In this document: positions 19,451 to 28,679 of the stretch, one piece after another
Position numbering within the stretch: the first letter of the stretch is position 1
How the letters are laid out: each line of letters begins with the position of its first letter
Assembly (NCBI RefSeq): GCF_028682395.1
Contig: NZ_JANHLC010000001.1
Coordinates: 620,001 to 684,000, forward strand
Source of the DNA: Pseudomonas putida
Lineage (GTDB): Bacteria; Pseudomonadota; Gammaproteobacteria; Pseudomonadales; Pseudomonadaceae
Direction: 5' to 3'
DNA length: 64,000 nt
Made by a program: the position numbers and the translations under genes
The notes under the pieces: model-generated
Told to the model about the DNA's origin: nothing
The model's database searches: none
The model's input: only the letters and a program-made list of their open reading frames with translations

Positions 19451-19969
19451 GTGAGTCAGTCACAGTTCGACCATGTCTTTCTCGCCCAGCGCGTGACCCT
19501 ACTGCGCACGCTGCAACGCATGGTCAATAACCCCAGCACCGCCGAAGACCTGCTGCAGGAAACCTACCTGCGCGTCACCCGGGCCCTGCGCGACCGCCCC
19601 ATCGATCATCTCGAACCTTTTGTCTTCCAGACCGCCCGCAACCTGGCGCTTGATCACCTGCGCGCGCGCCGGGTCCAGGCCCGTACTCTGCTCGAAGATG
19701 TACCCGAAGCCCTGCTGCACAATATCGCCGCCCCGCTCGGTACGCCCGAAGAGGCCATCCATGCCAGCCAACTGCTTGAGCACCTGAGCAGCAGCCTCGG
19801 CCAGTTAAGCGCACGCCAGCAGCAGATCTTTATCCTTAGCCGCCTGCACGGTTGCAGCTACCAGGAAATTGCCGAACAGCTTGCGGTGTCCCTGAGTACC
19901 GTGCAAAAGGAGCTGAAATTGATCATGGCGATCTGTATCGGGGTGGCCGATCGTCTCGATCGCCCTTAA
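19451..19969 (+). CDS. ECF sigma factor, FecI-like (heme/iron uptake)
   Basis: A 172-residue extracytoplasmic-function sigma factor. Region 2 contains AEDLLQETYLRVTRAL and region 4 contains LSARQQQIFILSRLHGCSYQEIAEQLAVS with its helix-turn-helix. The gene starts with GTG at 19451, 26 bases after a Fur box. It is followed by a FecR-type regulator and a TonB receptor, the standard cell-surface-signalling order. The downstream heme oxygenase suggests heme as the inducing ligand, as in the Hxu/Has systems of Pseudomonas; the gene name is left open. Confidence 0.9.
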   Translation: MSQSQFDHVFLAQRVTLLRTLQRMVNNPSTAEDLLQETYLRVTRALRDRPIDHLEPFVFQTARNLALDHLRARRVQARTLLEDVPEALLHNIAAPLGTPEEAIHASQLLEHLSSSLGQLSARQQQIFILSRLHGCSYQEIAEQLAVSLSTVQKELKLIMAICIGVADRLDRP

Positions 19970-20059
19970 GCTTCGACTCCCTGAACGGGCTCACCACTCT
20001 TTCAGCGTATCTTCGCAAACGCGAGCAGCGCAGACCCAGGCTGCCGAGGAATCACCGTG

Positions 20060-21013
20060 ATGGACCCCGAACAACACGCCCATGAGGCGCTGCAAAACAG
20101 CGCCATGGACCAGGCCCTGGACTGGCTTATCGTCCTGGACAGCCCAAGCCCGGAGCAACGCCATGCGTTTGCCGCCTGGCTTGCGGCCGACCCGGCTCAC
20201 GCCCAGGCCTTTGCCCGGGCCGAAGCCCTGTGGAACGGTGCCCCGGTGCAGGCCGCCGCCCAGGCCCTGCAAGCGCCACCGCCGGCACGCGGCCTGCTGC
20301 AACGCCTGCGCCCGCACTGGAAACCCCTGGCCACCGCGGCGGTACTGCTGCTGGGCCTGGGCAGCTTCAGCAACCTGCCGGTACGGCTGCAGGCCGACCA
20401 CATGACCGTGGTCGGCGAGCGCCAGCGCCTGCAGCTGGAGGACGGCTCCCGGGTGCTGCTCAACACCAACTCGGCGTTCTCCAGCCAGATCAGCGACACC
20501 CACAAGGTCGCTCGCCTCTATCAGGGCGAAGCGTTTTTCGAAGTACCGGCCAGTCGCGGCCCCAACCTGGAGATCGAAGCGGGGCTCCTGCGCGCCAGCG
20601 TGCGTGACACCGCGTTCGCCGTGCGTTACCTGGACGGCGAGACCCTGGTCAGAGTCCAGCGTGGCGACGTCGACCTGCGGGCGCGGGACAACGATGTCCG
20701 CCTGCGCCTGTCCGCCGGCGACAGCGTACGCATCGGCCCGAACGGCTTCGCCCGGCCGGAAAAACTCGACCCCCTGAAGGACCTGGCCTGGGTCCAGGGA
20801 CGCCTGGTCTTTGAAAACTGCCCGATGAGCCAGGTGCTCGATGAACTGCGGCGCTACTACCCGGGCTGGATCGTCAACACCAACCGGCACCTGGGCGATA
20901 TCGCCGTCACCGGCAACTACCGCCTCGACCAACCGCTGGACGTGGTACGCGCACTGGCGCAGATCACTTCGGCCAAGGTCATGGAGTACCCGGCCCTGGT
21001 GATTCTCAACTAA
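20060..21013 (+). CDS. FecR-like anti-sigma regulator
   Basis: A 317-residue inner-membrane regulator. The N-terminal DUF4880 domain (residues about 10-55, ALDWLIVLDSPSPEQRHAFA and FARAEALWNG) binds the sigma factor. One membrane span lies near residues 90-108 (LATAAVLLLGLGSFSN), and the periplasmic part carries the FecR domain (about 115-210, GERQRLQLEDGSRVLLNTNS, RLYQGEAFFEVPA). The C-terminus (NRHLGDIAVTGNYRLDQPLD) is the secretin/TonB-like short domain that contacts the receptor. ATG at 20060 follows GAGGA by 9 bases; a GTG one codon earlier is also possible. Confidence 0.92.
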   Translation: MDPEQHAHEALQNSAMDQALDWLIVLDSPSPEQRHAFAAWLAADPAHAQAFARAEALWNGAPVQAAAQALQAPPPARGLLQRLRPHWKPLATAAVLLLGLGSFSNLPVRLQADHMTVVGERQRLQLEDGSRVLLNTNSAFSSQISDTHKVARLYQGEAFFEVPASRGPNLEIEAGLLRASVRDTAFAVRYLDGETLVRVQRGDVDLRARDNDVRLRLSAGDSVRIGPNGFARPEKLDPLKDLAWVQGRLVFENCPMSQVLDELRRYYPGWIVNTNRHLGDIAVTGNYRLDQPLDVVRALAQITSAKVMEYPALVILN

Positions 21014-21132
21014 TCGAAACTATTTTTACGCGATTGCCCAGGGCGGTACGTCTAGTCTTAGCCAATGCAACTGATTCGCATTTTTAGTCAGTTTCGCAAC
21101 GATAAGAATTCGTACTCCTGGGAGCGCTCTCG

Positions 21133-23718
21133 ATGTCCACTCGCTTCACCGCCAAGTCCCGCCCTACCCTGTCCCTGCTGACCGCGGCCATTCTGCTCGG
21201 CGCTGTCCCGACCATGCCGGTACTGGCTGCCAGCGCCAACGCGCAGCCGACCCACAAGATGGGCGACTACCACTTCACTATCGGCCAGCAACCCCTGGTG
21301 TCGGCGCTCAATGCCTTCACCACCGTCACCGGCTGGCAGGTCGGCTTGCCCGCCGAACTGGCTGAAGGCATTTCCTCGCCAGGCGTGCAGGGCTCGCTCC
21401 CACCAGAGAAAGCACTGGAGCGACTGCTGGCCGGGACCAACCTGGGCTACCGCAAGCTGAGCGGCAACTCGATTGTGCTGGAAAAACGCGGCGGCACCAG
21501 CGGCACCCTGAACCTGCAACAGGTGACCATCAGCGCCACTCGCCTGGAGCAGGATATCTCCCAGGTTCCCAACACCGTCAGCGTGCACACCCGTGAAGAA
21601 CTCGACCGCCAGAACGTCAATACCATCAAGGACCTGGTGCGCTACGAGCCCGGCGTCTCGGTGGGTGGCGCCGGCCAGCGTTCGGGGATTACCGGCTACA
21701 ACATCCGTGGCATCGACGGCGACCGCATCCTGACCCAGGTCGACGGCGTTGAAGTACCGGACAACTATTTCTACGGCCCCTTCGCCAATACCCACCGCAA
21801 CTATGTCGATCCGGAGATCGTCAAGCGCGTGGAAATCTTGCGCGGCCCGGCGTCGGTCCTGTACGGCAGCAGTGCCATCGGCGGCGCCGTCAGCTACTAC
21901 ACCCTCGACGCCAGCGACATCATCAAGCCCGGCCGGGATGTCGGTGCCCGTCTCAAGACCGGCTACAGCTCGGCCGACGAAAGCTGGCTGACCTCCGGCA
22001 CCCTCGCCGGACGCCTGGACGACTTCGACGCCATGCTGCACCTGAGCCAGCGTAACGGCCATGAAACCGAGTCCTATGGCACAAACAATGGCATCGGCCT
22101 GGAGCGCACTGCCGCCAACCCGGAAGATATCCGCACCACCAACGTGCTGGCGAAACTGGGCTGGGACTACGCCGAGAATGCCCGCCTGGGCCTGACCTAT
22201 GAAAAGTACAAGGATGACCGCGACACCAATCAGAAAAGCGTGATTGGCGGCATGTTCCTCAATGGCCAACCGTTCAACTGGTATAAGGCGCGGGCCGGGA
22301 ACGACACCATCACCCGCGAGCGCTTCGGCCTGGAAAACCGCTTTGCCATCGACCGCCTGCTGGCCGACAACCTGAAGTGGAGCCTGAACTACCAGACCGC
22401 CAAGACCGACCAGAGCACCCAGGAAATCTTCCAGAACGGGCGCCGTGTGTTGCGTACCCGCGACACCCTGTACCAGGAAAAGCAATGGGTCTTCGATGCC
22501 CAACTGGACAAGGCCTTCGCCCTCGGCGAGACCGAGCATCAACTGACCTACGGCACCACGCTCAAGCAACAGAAGGTCACTGGGTCGCGGATCGGGACCG
22601 GCACCTGCCTGGCCGTAGGCGCCGGCTGCCTGGCCATTGGCGCACCCAGCCCGATCGCTGCGGACTCGCTGGCCAAGTCCAGCGACTTCCCCGACCCGAC
22701 CATCAACAGCTACAGCCTGTTCGCCCAGGATCAGATCAGCTGGAACCAGTGGACCTTCATGCCTGGCCTGCGCTATGACTACATAGAGCTCAAGCCGCGT
22801 ATGACCGAAGCCTTCCTCAACAGCCTCAAGCAGACCAACCCAGGCGTCCCGTTCGATACCAACAGCCCGGACAAAACCTGGCACCGCGTTTCGCCCAAGT
22901 TTGGCCTGACCTATGCCTTCAACGAACAGTACACCGCCTACGGCCAGTACTCCGAGGGCTTCCGTACGCCTTCGGCCAAGGCACTCTTCGGGCGTTTCGA
23001 AAACATCAGCCAGGGCTATGTGATCGAACCCAACCCCGATCTCAAGCCGGAAACCAGCAAGAGCTACGAGACGGGCCTGCGCGGCAACTTCGACAGCGGC
23101 TCCTTCGACGTCGCCGTGTTCTATAACAAGTACCGCGACTTCATCAACGAAGATGGCCTCAAACCCGGCGCGAAAAGCCTCGACTTCCAGGCCAACAACA
23201 TTGGCCACGCCACCATCAAGGGTATCGAGCTCAAGGGGCGCCTGAACCTCGACGCCTACGGAGCTCCTCAGGGTCTCTACAGCCTGGGCCAGATCGCCTA
23301 TGCCCGCGGGCGCAACGACGACACCGGCCAACCGCTCAACAGCGTCAACCCACTCAAAGGCGTCTTTGGCCTTGGTTACGATCAGGACAACTACGGCGCG
23401 CTGCTGAGCTGGACCCTGACCAAACGCAAGGATCGGGTCGACGATACGCAGTTCAAGGCCCCTGACGGCATGACCAGCAGCAGCCAGTTCCGCACGCCGG
23501 GCTTCGGCATCCTCGACCTGAGCGGCTTCTACAAGGTCACCGACGACCTGACTGTGAATGCCGGCCTCTACAACCTGACCGACAAGAAATACTGGAACTG
23601 GGATGACGTACGCGGCTACGACAGCGTCGGCGAAGCCGGACAGACCGCACCGGCCAATCTGGATCGCCTGACCCAGCCGGGCCGCAATTTCTCCATCAAC
23701 CTGATCTGGGATATCTGA
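21133..23718 (+). CDS. TonB-dependent heme-type outer-membrane receptor with signalling domain
   Basis: An 861-residue receptor. A signal peptide (residues about 1-36) is followed by an STN signalling domain (about 48-118, YHFTIGQQPLVSALNAF and SIVLEKR). Then come the TonB-box/plug (about 130-250, VTISATRLEQDISQVPNTVS, GDRILTQVDGVEVP, VEILRGPASVLYGSSAIGG) and a 22-strand barrel ending in FSINLIWDI. The barrel has FRTPSAK (residue 610) and NPDLKPE (residue 634), the FRAP/NPNL boxes of heme and hemoglobin receptors. The STN domain and the sigma/anti-sigma genes show that ligand binding is signalled inward. The loop between the two boxes contains no His. No hemophore gene is adjacent. Confidence 0.92.
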   Translation: MSTRFTAKSRPTLSLLTAAILLGAVPTMPVLAASANAQPTHKMGDYHFTIGQQPLVSALNAFTTVTGWQVGLPAELAEGISSPGVQGSLPPEKALERLLAGTNLGYRKLSGNSIVLEKRGGTSGTLNLQQVTISATRLEQDISQVPNTVSVHTREELDRQNVNTIKDLVRYEPGVSVGGAGQRSGITGYNIRGIDGDRILTQVDGVEVPDNYFYGPFANTHRNYVDPEIVKRVEILRGPASVLYGSSAIGGAVSYYTLDASDIIKPGRDVGARLKTGYSSADESWLTSGTLAGRLDDFDAMLHLSQRNGHETESYGTNNGIGLERTAANPEDIRTTNVLAKLGWDYAENARLGLTYEKYKDDRDTNQKSVIGGMFLNGQPFNWYKARAGNDTITRERFGLENRFAIDRLLADNLKWSLNYQTAKTDQSTQEIFQNGRRVLRTRDTLYQEKQWVFDAQLDKAFALGETEHQLTYGTTLKQQKVTGSRIGTGTCLAVGAGCLAIGAPSPIAADSLAKSSDFPDPTINSYSLFAQDQISWNQWTFMPGLRYDYIELKPRMTEAFLNSLKQTNPGVPFDTNSPDKTWHRVSPKFGLTYAFNEQYTAYGQYSEGFRTPSAKALFGRFENISQGYVIEPNPDLKPETSKSYETGLRGNFDSGSFDVAVFYNKYRDFINEDGLKPGAKSLDFQANNIGHATIKGIELKGRLNLDAYGAPQGLYSLGQIAYARGRNDDTGQPLNSVNPLKGVFGLGYDQDNYGALLSWTLTKRKDRVDDTQFKAPDGMTSSSQFRTPGFGILDLSGFYKVTDDLTVNAGLYNLTDKKYWNWDDVRGYDSVGEAGQTAPANLDRLTQPGRNFSINLIWDI

Positions 23719-23725
23719 CCCGTGG

Positions 23726-23768
23726 TCCTCGGTGAACGGTTTTTTCAGCCGTTCACTGAGGATTTTTT
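23726..23768 (+). terminator. Strong hairpin terminator after the receptor gene
   Basis: A 14-bp near-perfect stem (TCCTCGGTGAACGG, 23726-23739, with its complement at 23749-23762) and a 9-base loop are followed by six T. It separates the receptor from the heme oxygenase gene, so the oxygenase is either read through at a reduced level or has its own promoter. Confidence 0.85.
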
Positions 23769-23846
23769 ACTGTGCCGCGTCTTCTAGTTCGTCTTGTTAA
23801 TACTCATTCCCTTTTGAACATTTCGTTGTCACCAGGAAAAACTCTT

Positions 23847-24467
23847 ATGAACGCTCCCGTTGCCCAGCCAGAAACCACCCAGATCCCGCGCTCCCAACGG
23901 GTTCGCGAACTGACTCATGACCTGCACAAGAGCCTGGAAGACACCGTCGGCCAGTGGGCGCCGACCGATACCCTGCCGGGCTTCCTGCGTTTTGCCCAGA
24001 TGCAGTACCTGTTCCAGTCGGAAATCCAGGCGTTCTACCGCGACCCGGAACTGCTGGCCCTGTTCCCCGATCTGCCCGAGCGCTGCCGCGTCAAGGCCGC
24101 CGAACAGGACCTGGCCGACCTGGGCGTCGCCCGGCCGGAACCGGTGCCCGGCGCCGTGCAAAACCCTACCCGTGCGCAAGCGATCGCCTGGGTCCGGGTT
24201 TCCGAAGGCTCGAAACTCGGCGCCGCCATTCTGCTCAAACAGGCTCTGGCCCTGGGCCTGAGCGAAACCCACGGTGCCCGCCACCTTGCCGAGCCTGAAG
24301 GCGGTCGCGCACGCGGCTGGAAAGCCTTCAACGTCATCTTCGACGGCTTGCCGATGAGCGCCCAGGAAGAAGCCGAAGTCGACCAGGCCTCGCGAGATGC
24401 CTTCGCTCGCCTCGAAGTGCTGCTGCGCACCGTCGGCCAGCGTGCCGAAGCCGCCCAACCGGCCTGA
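23847..24467 (+). CDS. hemO: Biliverdin-producing heme oxygenase
   Basis: A 206-residue cytosolic enzyme of the bacterial HemO/PigA type that opens the heme ring to give biliverdin, iron and CO. The proximal heme ligand is probably His27 in ELTHDLHKSLE, and the distal-helix Gly motif is EGSKLGAAILLKQAL (about residue 120). The start at 23847 follows an AGGAAAA ribosome-binding site; the longer in-frame form has no family similarity. Downstream of a signalling-type heme receptor, it completes heme uptake and iron release. Confidence 0.9.
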   Translation: MNAPVAQPETTQIPRSQRVRELTHDLHKSLEDTVGQWAPTDTLPGFLRFAQMQYLFQSEIQAFYRDPELLALFPDLPERCRVKAAEQDLADLGVARPEPVPGAVQNPTRAQAIAWVRVSEGSKLGAAILLKQALALGLSETHGARHLAEPEGGRARGWKAFNVIFDGLPMSAQEEAEVDQASRDAFARLEVLLRTVGQRAEAAQPA

Positions 24468-24538
24468 GTCTGACCCAACCTGCCCGAAACTGTCCGACCG
24501 CCTCGCGCGGTCGGCATTCATCTCACATACTCCAGGCC

Positions 24539-24940
24539 ATGACCGAACCTCTCCCATCCCGCTCGAAAATCGCCCGTGTCCTGTTCGGACTGCTGGCCTA
24601 CGTCAGCCTGGGCATTGGTCTTGTCGCCATCGTCGTGCCCGGCCTGCCGACCACCGAATTCATCCTGCTGGCCGCCTGGGCCGCGACCAAGAGCTCGCCA
24701 CGCCTGAGTGCCTGGCTGGAAAACCACCGCCTGTTCGGGCCCATCCTGAACAACTGGCGCAATGGCCGGATCATTGCCCGCCGCGCCAAGGTCAGCGCCA
24801 CGATCAGCATGCTGTTCTGCGCCGGCCTGATGCTGACCCTGCTCGACCACGGCTGGCCGATCTACCTGGCCATTGCCGGTATGAGCCTGGGCAACCTGTG
24901 GATCTGGTCCCGTCCGGAGCGCGTGCTCCAACCCTCCTGA
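24539..24940 (+). CDS. YbaN family (DUF454) inner-membrane protein
   Basis: A 133-residue protein with three or four hydrophobic segments. Residues about 10-50 contain the DUF454 motif VARVLFGLLAYVSLGIG-like core followed by VVPGLPTTEFILLAAW, and the cytosolic loop has LFGPILNNWRNGRII, which also marks the family. The function is unknown. It lies next to the heme oxygenase gene, as in other Pseudomonas, but at 70 bases the link is only positional. Confidence 0.85.
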   Translation: MTEPLPSRSKIARVLFGLLAYVSLGIGLVAIVVPGLPTTEFILLAAWAATKSSPRLSAWLENHRLFGPILNNWRNGRIIARRAKVSATISMLFCAGLMLTLLDHGWPIYLAIAGMSLGNLWIWSRPERVLQPS

Positions 24941-25107
24941 ATCCGCGCGACAAAAACCCGCAGCGCCAAGCCGATGACCGTTCGTCGGCTTTACCTTATG
25001 CTCCCTCAGTGTAAGCCGATGTTTCTAGCACAGCGCCCCAGCGTTCAGGCGCCCCAGCCGATTCCGGCCCAGATTGCTGCCCATCGTTCCCTTCGCGAGT
25101 GCGCCCC

Positions 25108-27246
25108 ATGCTGAACAGCCTATCCATCCGCCTGAAAATCGTCCTGTTGTCCGGTTTGTGCCTACTGGCGGTGGTCGTCCTGATCGTCGGCCTGAATCTC
25201 TACCAGACTCGGGAGAACAACGCGCTGGTCAGCGCTTCAAGCACGCAGATGCTCACCACCAACGTCGAAAGCCTGCTCCAGGCCCAGGCTGCGGAACAAG
25301 CCGCCAGGGTGCAAAAGACCTTTGGCGAGACTCATCGGATCATTACCGCCCTGACCGACCAGATCCTCGACATGCGCGTCCAGGCGGCCCGGCACGAACT
25401 GCCGGCCGGCGCGCTGCGCGAAGACCTCAACCAGAGCCTGAAGACCACCTTCAGGCGCAACGCCCAACTGCTCGGCGTCTGGCTGGCCTTCGAGCCCGAC
25501 GGGCTGGACGGCAAGGACCGGGAATTCATCAACGATCCACAGCGCAGTGCCAACGAAGCCGGGCGCTTCGCCAGTTACTGGAGCCGCGCCGAGGGCCAGG
25601 AAGAGAACAGCGTGATGGTCGAGCAAGACCTGACCAAGACTGACCTCAACCTCACCGGCATCCCCTATAACAGTTGGTACACCTGCCCGCGTGACACTCG
25701 CCATACTTGCCTGCTGGAACCCTATGCGGACACCGTTGGCGAAAAAGTCTTGCTGATGACCAGCATTTCCATGCCGCTGATCGTCGACGGCAAGGTGCTC
25801 GGCGTGGTCGGCGTGGATATCGCCCTCGACGTCCTGCAAGCGGCGGCCGTAGAGGCCCAGCGCAACCTATTCGGCGGTGCCGGTCACCTGCTGATCGTGT
25901 CCACCAGCGGCGCCCTCGCCGCTTATAGCGAAGACGCTGGCAAAGTCGGCAAAAGCATCGATACCGCGCTGGGCAGCAGCGTGGGCAAGGACGTCTTGCA
26001 ACGCCTGGGCGGCAAGCCGACGATTATCGAACAAGGTGAGGTGATCCGCGCCATCTACCCGGTCGCGCCAATCGCCGATGCCAAGCCCTGGGCCGTGGTC
26101 ATCGACCTGCCGCGGGACGTTCTGCTCGCCGACGCGGCCAAGCTGCAGACACTGCTCGATGAAGCCCAGTCGCGTGGCACCCTGACCACCCTGCTGGTGG
26201 CGATAGTCGCCGGCCTGGCCGGCCTGTTGCTGATCTGGCTGACCGCGTCCGGCGTGACCCGCCCGCTCAATCGGGTGGCGCAGATGCTCAAGGCCATCGC
26301 CAGCGGCGACGGCGACCTGACCCAACGCCTGGATTATCAGCGCAAGGATGAGCTAGGTGAACTGGTCGGTTGGTTCAACCGTTTCCTCGACAAGCTGCAA
26401 CCCACCATCGCACAGATCAAACACAGCATCAGCGACGCGCGTAACACCGCCGACCAGTCCTCGGCCATCGCGCGCCAGACGAGCGAGGGCATGCAGACCC
26501 AGTTCCGTGAAATCGACCAGGTCGCCACTGCGTCCAACGAAATGAGCGCCACAGCCCACGATGTCGCCAATAGCGCGGCCAATGCGGCCAACGCCGCCAA
26601 GGGGGCCGATCAGTCGGCCCGCGAAGGAATGGCGATCATCGAACGCAGCACCCACGATATCCAGCAGTTGTCCGGGGCCGTCAGCCAGGCGGTGGTCGAA
26701 GTCGAGGCCCTGGCCGTCAACAGCGAACAGATCGGTTCGGTGCTCGAAGTGATCCGCAGCATTGCCGAACAGACCAACCTGCTGGCGCTCAACGCGGCGA
26801 TTGAAGCAGCGCGCGCCGGTGAAAGCGGGCGTGGCTTTGCGGTGGTCGCCGATGAAGTGCGCAACCTGGCCCGACGCACCCAGGACTCGGTGGAGGAAAT
26901 TCGCCTGGTGATCGAGCGCCTGCAAACCGGCACCCGCGATGTCGTGGCCACCATGCACATCAGCCAGCAGCAGGCGCAGAACAATGCCGGGCAGATCCAC
27001 CATGCCGTGGAGGCCCTGAGCAAAATCAGCGATGCGGTCACGGTGATCAGCGACATGAACCTGCAGATCGCCAGTGCCGCCGAACAACAGAGCGCGGTGG
27101 CCGAAGAGGTCAACCGCAATGTCTCGGCGATCCGCAGCGTCACCGAAACGCTGACCGAACAGGCCAGCGAGTCGGCGCAGATCAGCAGCCAGTTGAATGC
27201 GCTGGCCACCCAGCAAATGCAATTGATGGATCAGTTCCGGGTCTGA
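25108..27246 (+). CDS. Methyl-accepting chemotaxis protein with double-Cache sensor
   Basis: A 712-residue transducer. TM1 spans residues about 12-35. A periplasmic dCache_1 domain covers about 40-330 ([47 protein letters not shown]), and TM2 is near 355-378. HAMP (about 380-430, [20 protein letters not shown]) and the MCP signalling hairpin ([36 protein letters not shown]) follow. Two Cys (193 and 201, [11 protein letters not shown]) lie in the ligand domain and may form a disulfide. The start at 25108 places the basic N-terminus directly before TM1; GTG at 25099 is an alternative. The ligand cannot be deduced. Confidence 0.92.
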   Translation: MLNSLSIRLKIVLLSGLCLLAVVVLIVGLNLYQTRENNALVSASSTQMLTTNVESLLQAQAAEQAARVQKTFGETHRIITALTDQILDMRVQAARHELPAGALREDLNQSLKTTFRRNAQLLGVWLAFEPDGLDGKDREFINDPQRSANEAGRFASYWSRAEGQEENSVMVEQDLTKTDLNLTGIPYNSWYTCPRDTRHTCLLEPYADTVGEKVLLMTSISMPLIVDGKVLGVVGVDIALDVLQAAAVEAQRNLFGGAGHLLIVSTSGALAAYSEDAGKVGKSIDTALGSSVGKDVLQRLGGKPTIIEQGEVIRAIYPVAPIADAKPWAVVIDLPRDVLLADAAKLQTLLDEAQSRGTLTTLLVAIVAGLAGLLLIWLTASGVTRPLNRVAQMLKAIASGDGDLTQRLDYQRKDELGELVGWFNRFLDKLQPTIAQIKHSISDARNTADQSSAIARQTSEGMQTQFREIDQVATASNEMSATAHDVANSAANAANAAKGADQSAREGMAIIERSTHDIQQLSGAVSQAVVEVEALAVNSEQIGSVLEVIRSIAEQTNLLALNAAIEAARAGESGRGFAVVADEVRNLARRTQDSVEEIRLVIERLQTGTRDVVATMHISQQQAQNNAGQIHHAVEALSKISDAVTVISDMNLQIASAAEQQSAVAEEVNRNVSAIRSVTETLTEQASESAQISSQLNALATQQMQLMDQFRV

Positions 27247-27265
27247 GTCTAGGCTGCGTCGCAGC

Positions 27266-27307
27266 GGCCTCGAACGCCTTCACGGTTCGAGCGGCCATGC
27301 GTTTTTT
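27266..27307 (+). terminator. Possible terminator after the chemoreceptor gene
   Basis: GGCCTCGAAC can pair with GTTCGAGCGGCC (one bulge), and ATGCG then six T follow. The T run is separated from the stem by five bases, so efficiency is uncertain. It overlaps the leader of the CoA-transferase gene. Confidence 0.4.
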
Positions 27308-27318
27308 CCGGAGGCCCG

Positions 27319-28665
27319 ATGACTGATTTTCTCGCTAGCGCACAGCTCGCCCTTGGTCTGCCGGCAGAGCCGGTCCACGAACAGGGTCGCGGCGCCCTGC
27401 CCTCGGCCTTTGCCGTGACCGCAATGGCCTGCGCCAGCGTCGCAGCCGCCGGACAGGCGGTTGCCCAGTTGTTGCTGGAGCAGACCGGCCAGCGGCCCGA
27501 GGTCAGCGTCGACCGGCGCCTGGCCTCGTTCTGGTTCGCCACGTCGTTACGGCCTATCGGCTGGACCATAGCGCCGCTGTGGGACCCGATCGCCGGCGAC
27601 TATGCCTGCCGCGATGGCTGGATCCGCCTGCACACCAACGCACCGCAGCACCGCGCCAGTGTCGAACGGGTCCTGGGCCACTGCACCGACCGTGCGACTC
27701 TGGCGACGCGGGTCACGCAATGGCGCAAGGGCGACCTCGAACAGGCCGTGGTCGCAGCGGGCGGCTGCGCCGCGCAGATGCGTTCGCAGGCGGCCTGGCA
27801 GGTCCATCCCCAGGGGCAGGCGGTCAATGCCGAGCCGTTGATTATGCGCAGCGACAACGACAGCCCCACCCCGCTCCACTGGCTGGGCACAGCGCAGCGG
27901 CCGCTGGCCGGGGTCAAGGTGCTGGACCTGACCCGTGTGCTCGCCGGACCGGTCGCCAGCCGACTGCTGGCCGGGCTAGGGGCCCAGGTGCTGCGTATCG
28001 ATCCGCCGACTTGGAGCGAGCCCGGCGTCGTCCCGGAGGTCACCCTGGGCAAGCGCTGCGCCCATCTGGACCTGCATGTGAAAGCCGACCGCGAAACCTT
28101 CGAGCGTCTGCTCGGCGAGGCCGATATCCTGCTCCACGGCTACCGCGCCGATGCCCTGGAACGCCTCGGCTATGACCCGGCCAACCGCCAGCGCCTGGCT
28201 CCCGGGCTGATCGATGTCGGCCTCAATGCCTATGGCTGGAGTGGCCCATGGCGCAACCGCCGGGGCTTCGACAGCCTGGTGCAGATGAGCAGCGGGATCG
28301 CCGAGGCCGGCATGCACTGGAAAGGCACCAGCGTCCCGACCCCCCTACCGGTCCAGGCACTCGACCATGCCACCGGCTACCTGATCGCCGCGGCGGCGGT
28401 GCGGGCCCTCAGTACGCGCCTGCAGCACGGTATCGGTGGTTCGGCGCGCCTGTCACTGGCGCGCACGGCAAAATGGCTGATGGAGGGCACCAGCGATCCG
28501 TCGTTGCCACTTGCACCGCCAACGCCCGCCGATGAAGCAAGCACACTGGAGATGACCGCCTGGGGACCGGCTCGGCGCCTGCAGGCCCCCTTGCAGATTG
28601 CCGGCGCGCCCCTGCAGTGGCCGTATCCGGCAGGAGAACTGGGCTCCAGCCCGCCGCGCTGGTAA
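27319..28665 (+). CDS. CaiB/BaiF-type CoA-transferase with permuted-looking domain order
   Basis: A 448-residue protein of the class III CoA-transferase family. The canonical N-terminal motif (PLAGVKVLDLTRVLAGPVAS, then LGAQVLRIDPP) starts only near residue 195. It is followed by GEADILLHGYRADALERLG, DVGLNAYGWSGPW and GFDSLVQMSSGIAEAG. Residues about 90-185 (YACRDGWIRLHTN, VERVLGH, AAGGCAAQMRS) resemble the small domain that normally follows these motifs. So the order appears reversed or duplicated compared with the usual ~400-residue enzyme. The reaction class is CoA transfer between carboxylates; the substrate is unknown. The start at 27319 follows CCGGAGG at a good distance. Confidence 0.8.
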   Translation: MTDFLASAQLALGLPAEPVHEQGRGALPSAFAVTAMACASVAAAGQAVAQLLLEQTGQRPEVSVDRRLASFWFATSLRPIGWTIAPLWDPIAGDYACRDGWIRLHTNAPQHRASVERVLGHCTDRATLATRVTQWRKGDLEQAVVAAGGCAAQMRSQAAWQVHPQGQAVNAEPLIMRSDNDSPTPLHWLGTAQRPLAGVKVLDLTRVLAGPVASRLLAGLGAQVLRIDPPTWSEPGVVPEVTLGKRCAHLDLHVKADRETFERLLGEADILLHGYRADALERLGYDPANRQRLAPGLIDVGLNAYGWSGPWRNRRGFDSLVQMSSGIAEAGMHWKGTSVPTPLPVQALDHATGYLIAAAAVRALSTRLQHGIGGSARLSLARTAKWLMEGTSDPSLPLAPPTPADEASTLEMTAWGPARRLQAPLQIAGAPLQWPYPAGELGSSPPRW

Positions 28666-28679
28666 CAGCGACGGCCCCC

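Noticed and set aside
21088..23331. A 747-residue open frame antisense to the TonB receptor
   Set aside because: The plus-strand receptor has clear STN, plug and barrel motifs, whereas the antisense product is a Gly/Val/Ala-rich shadow.
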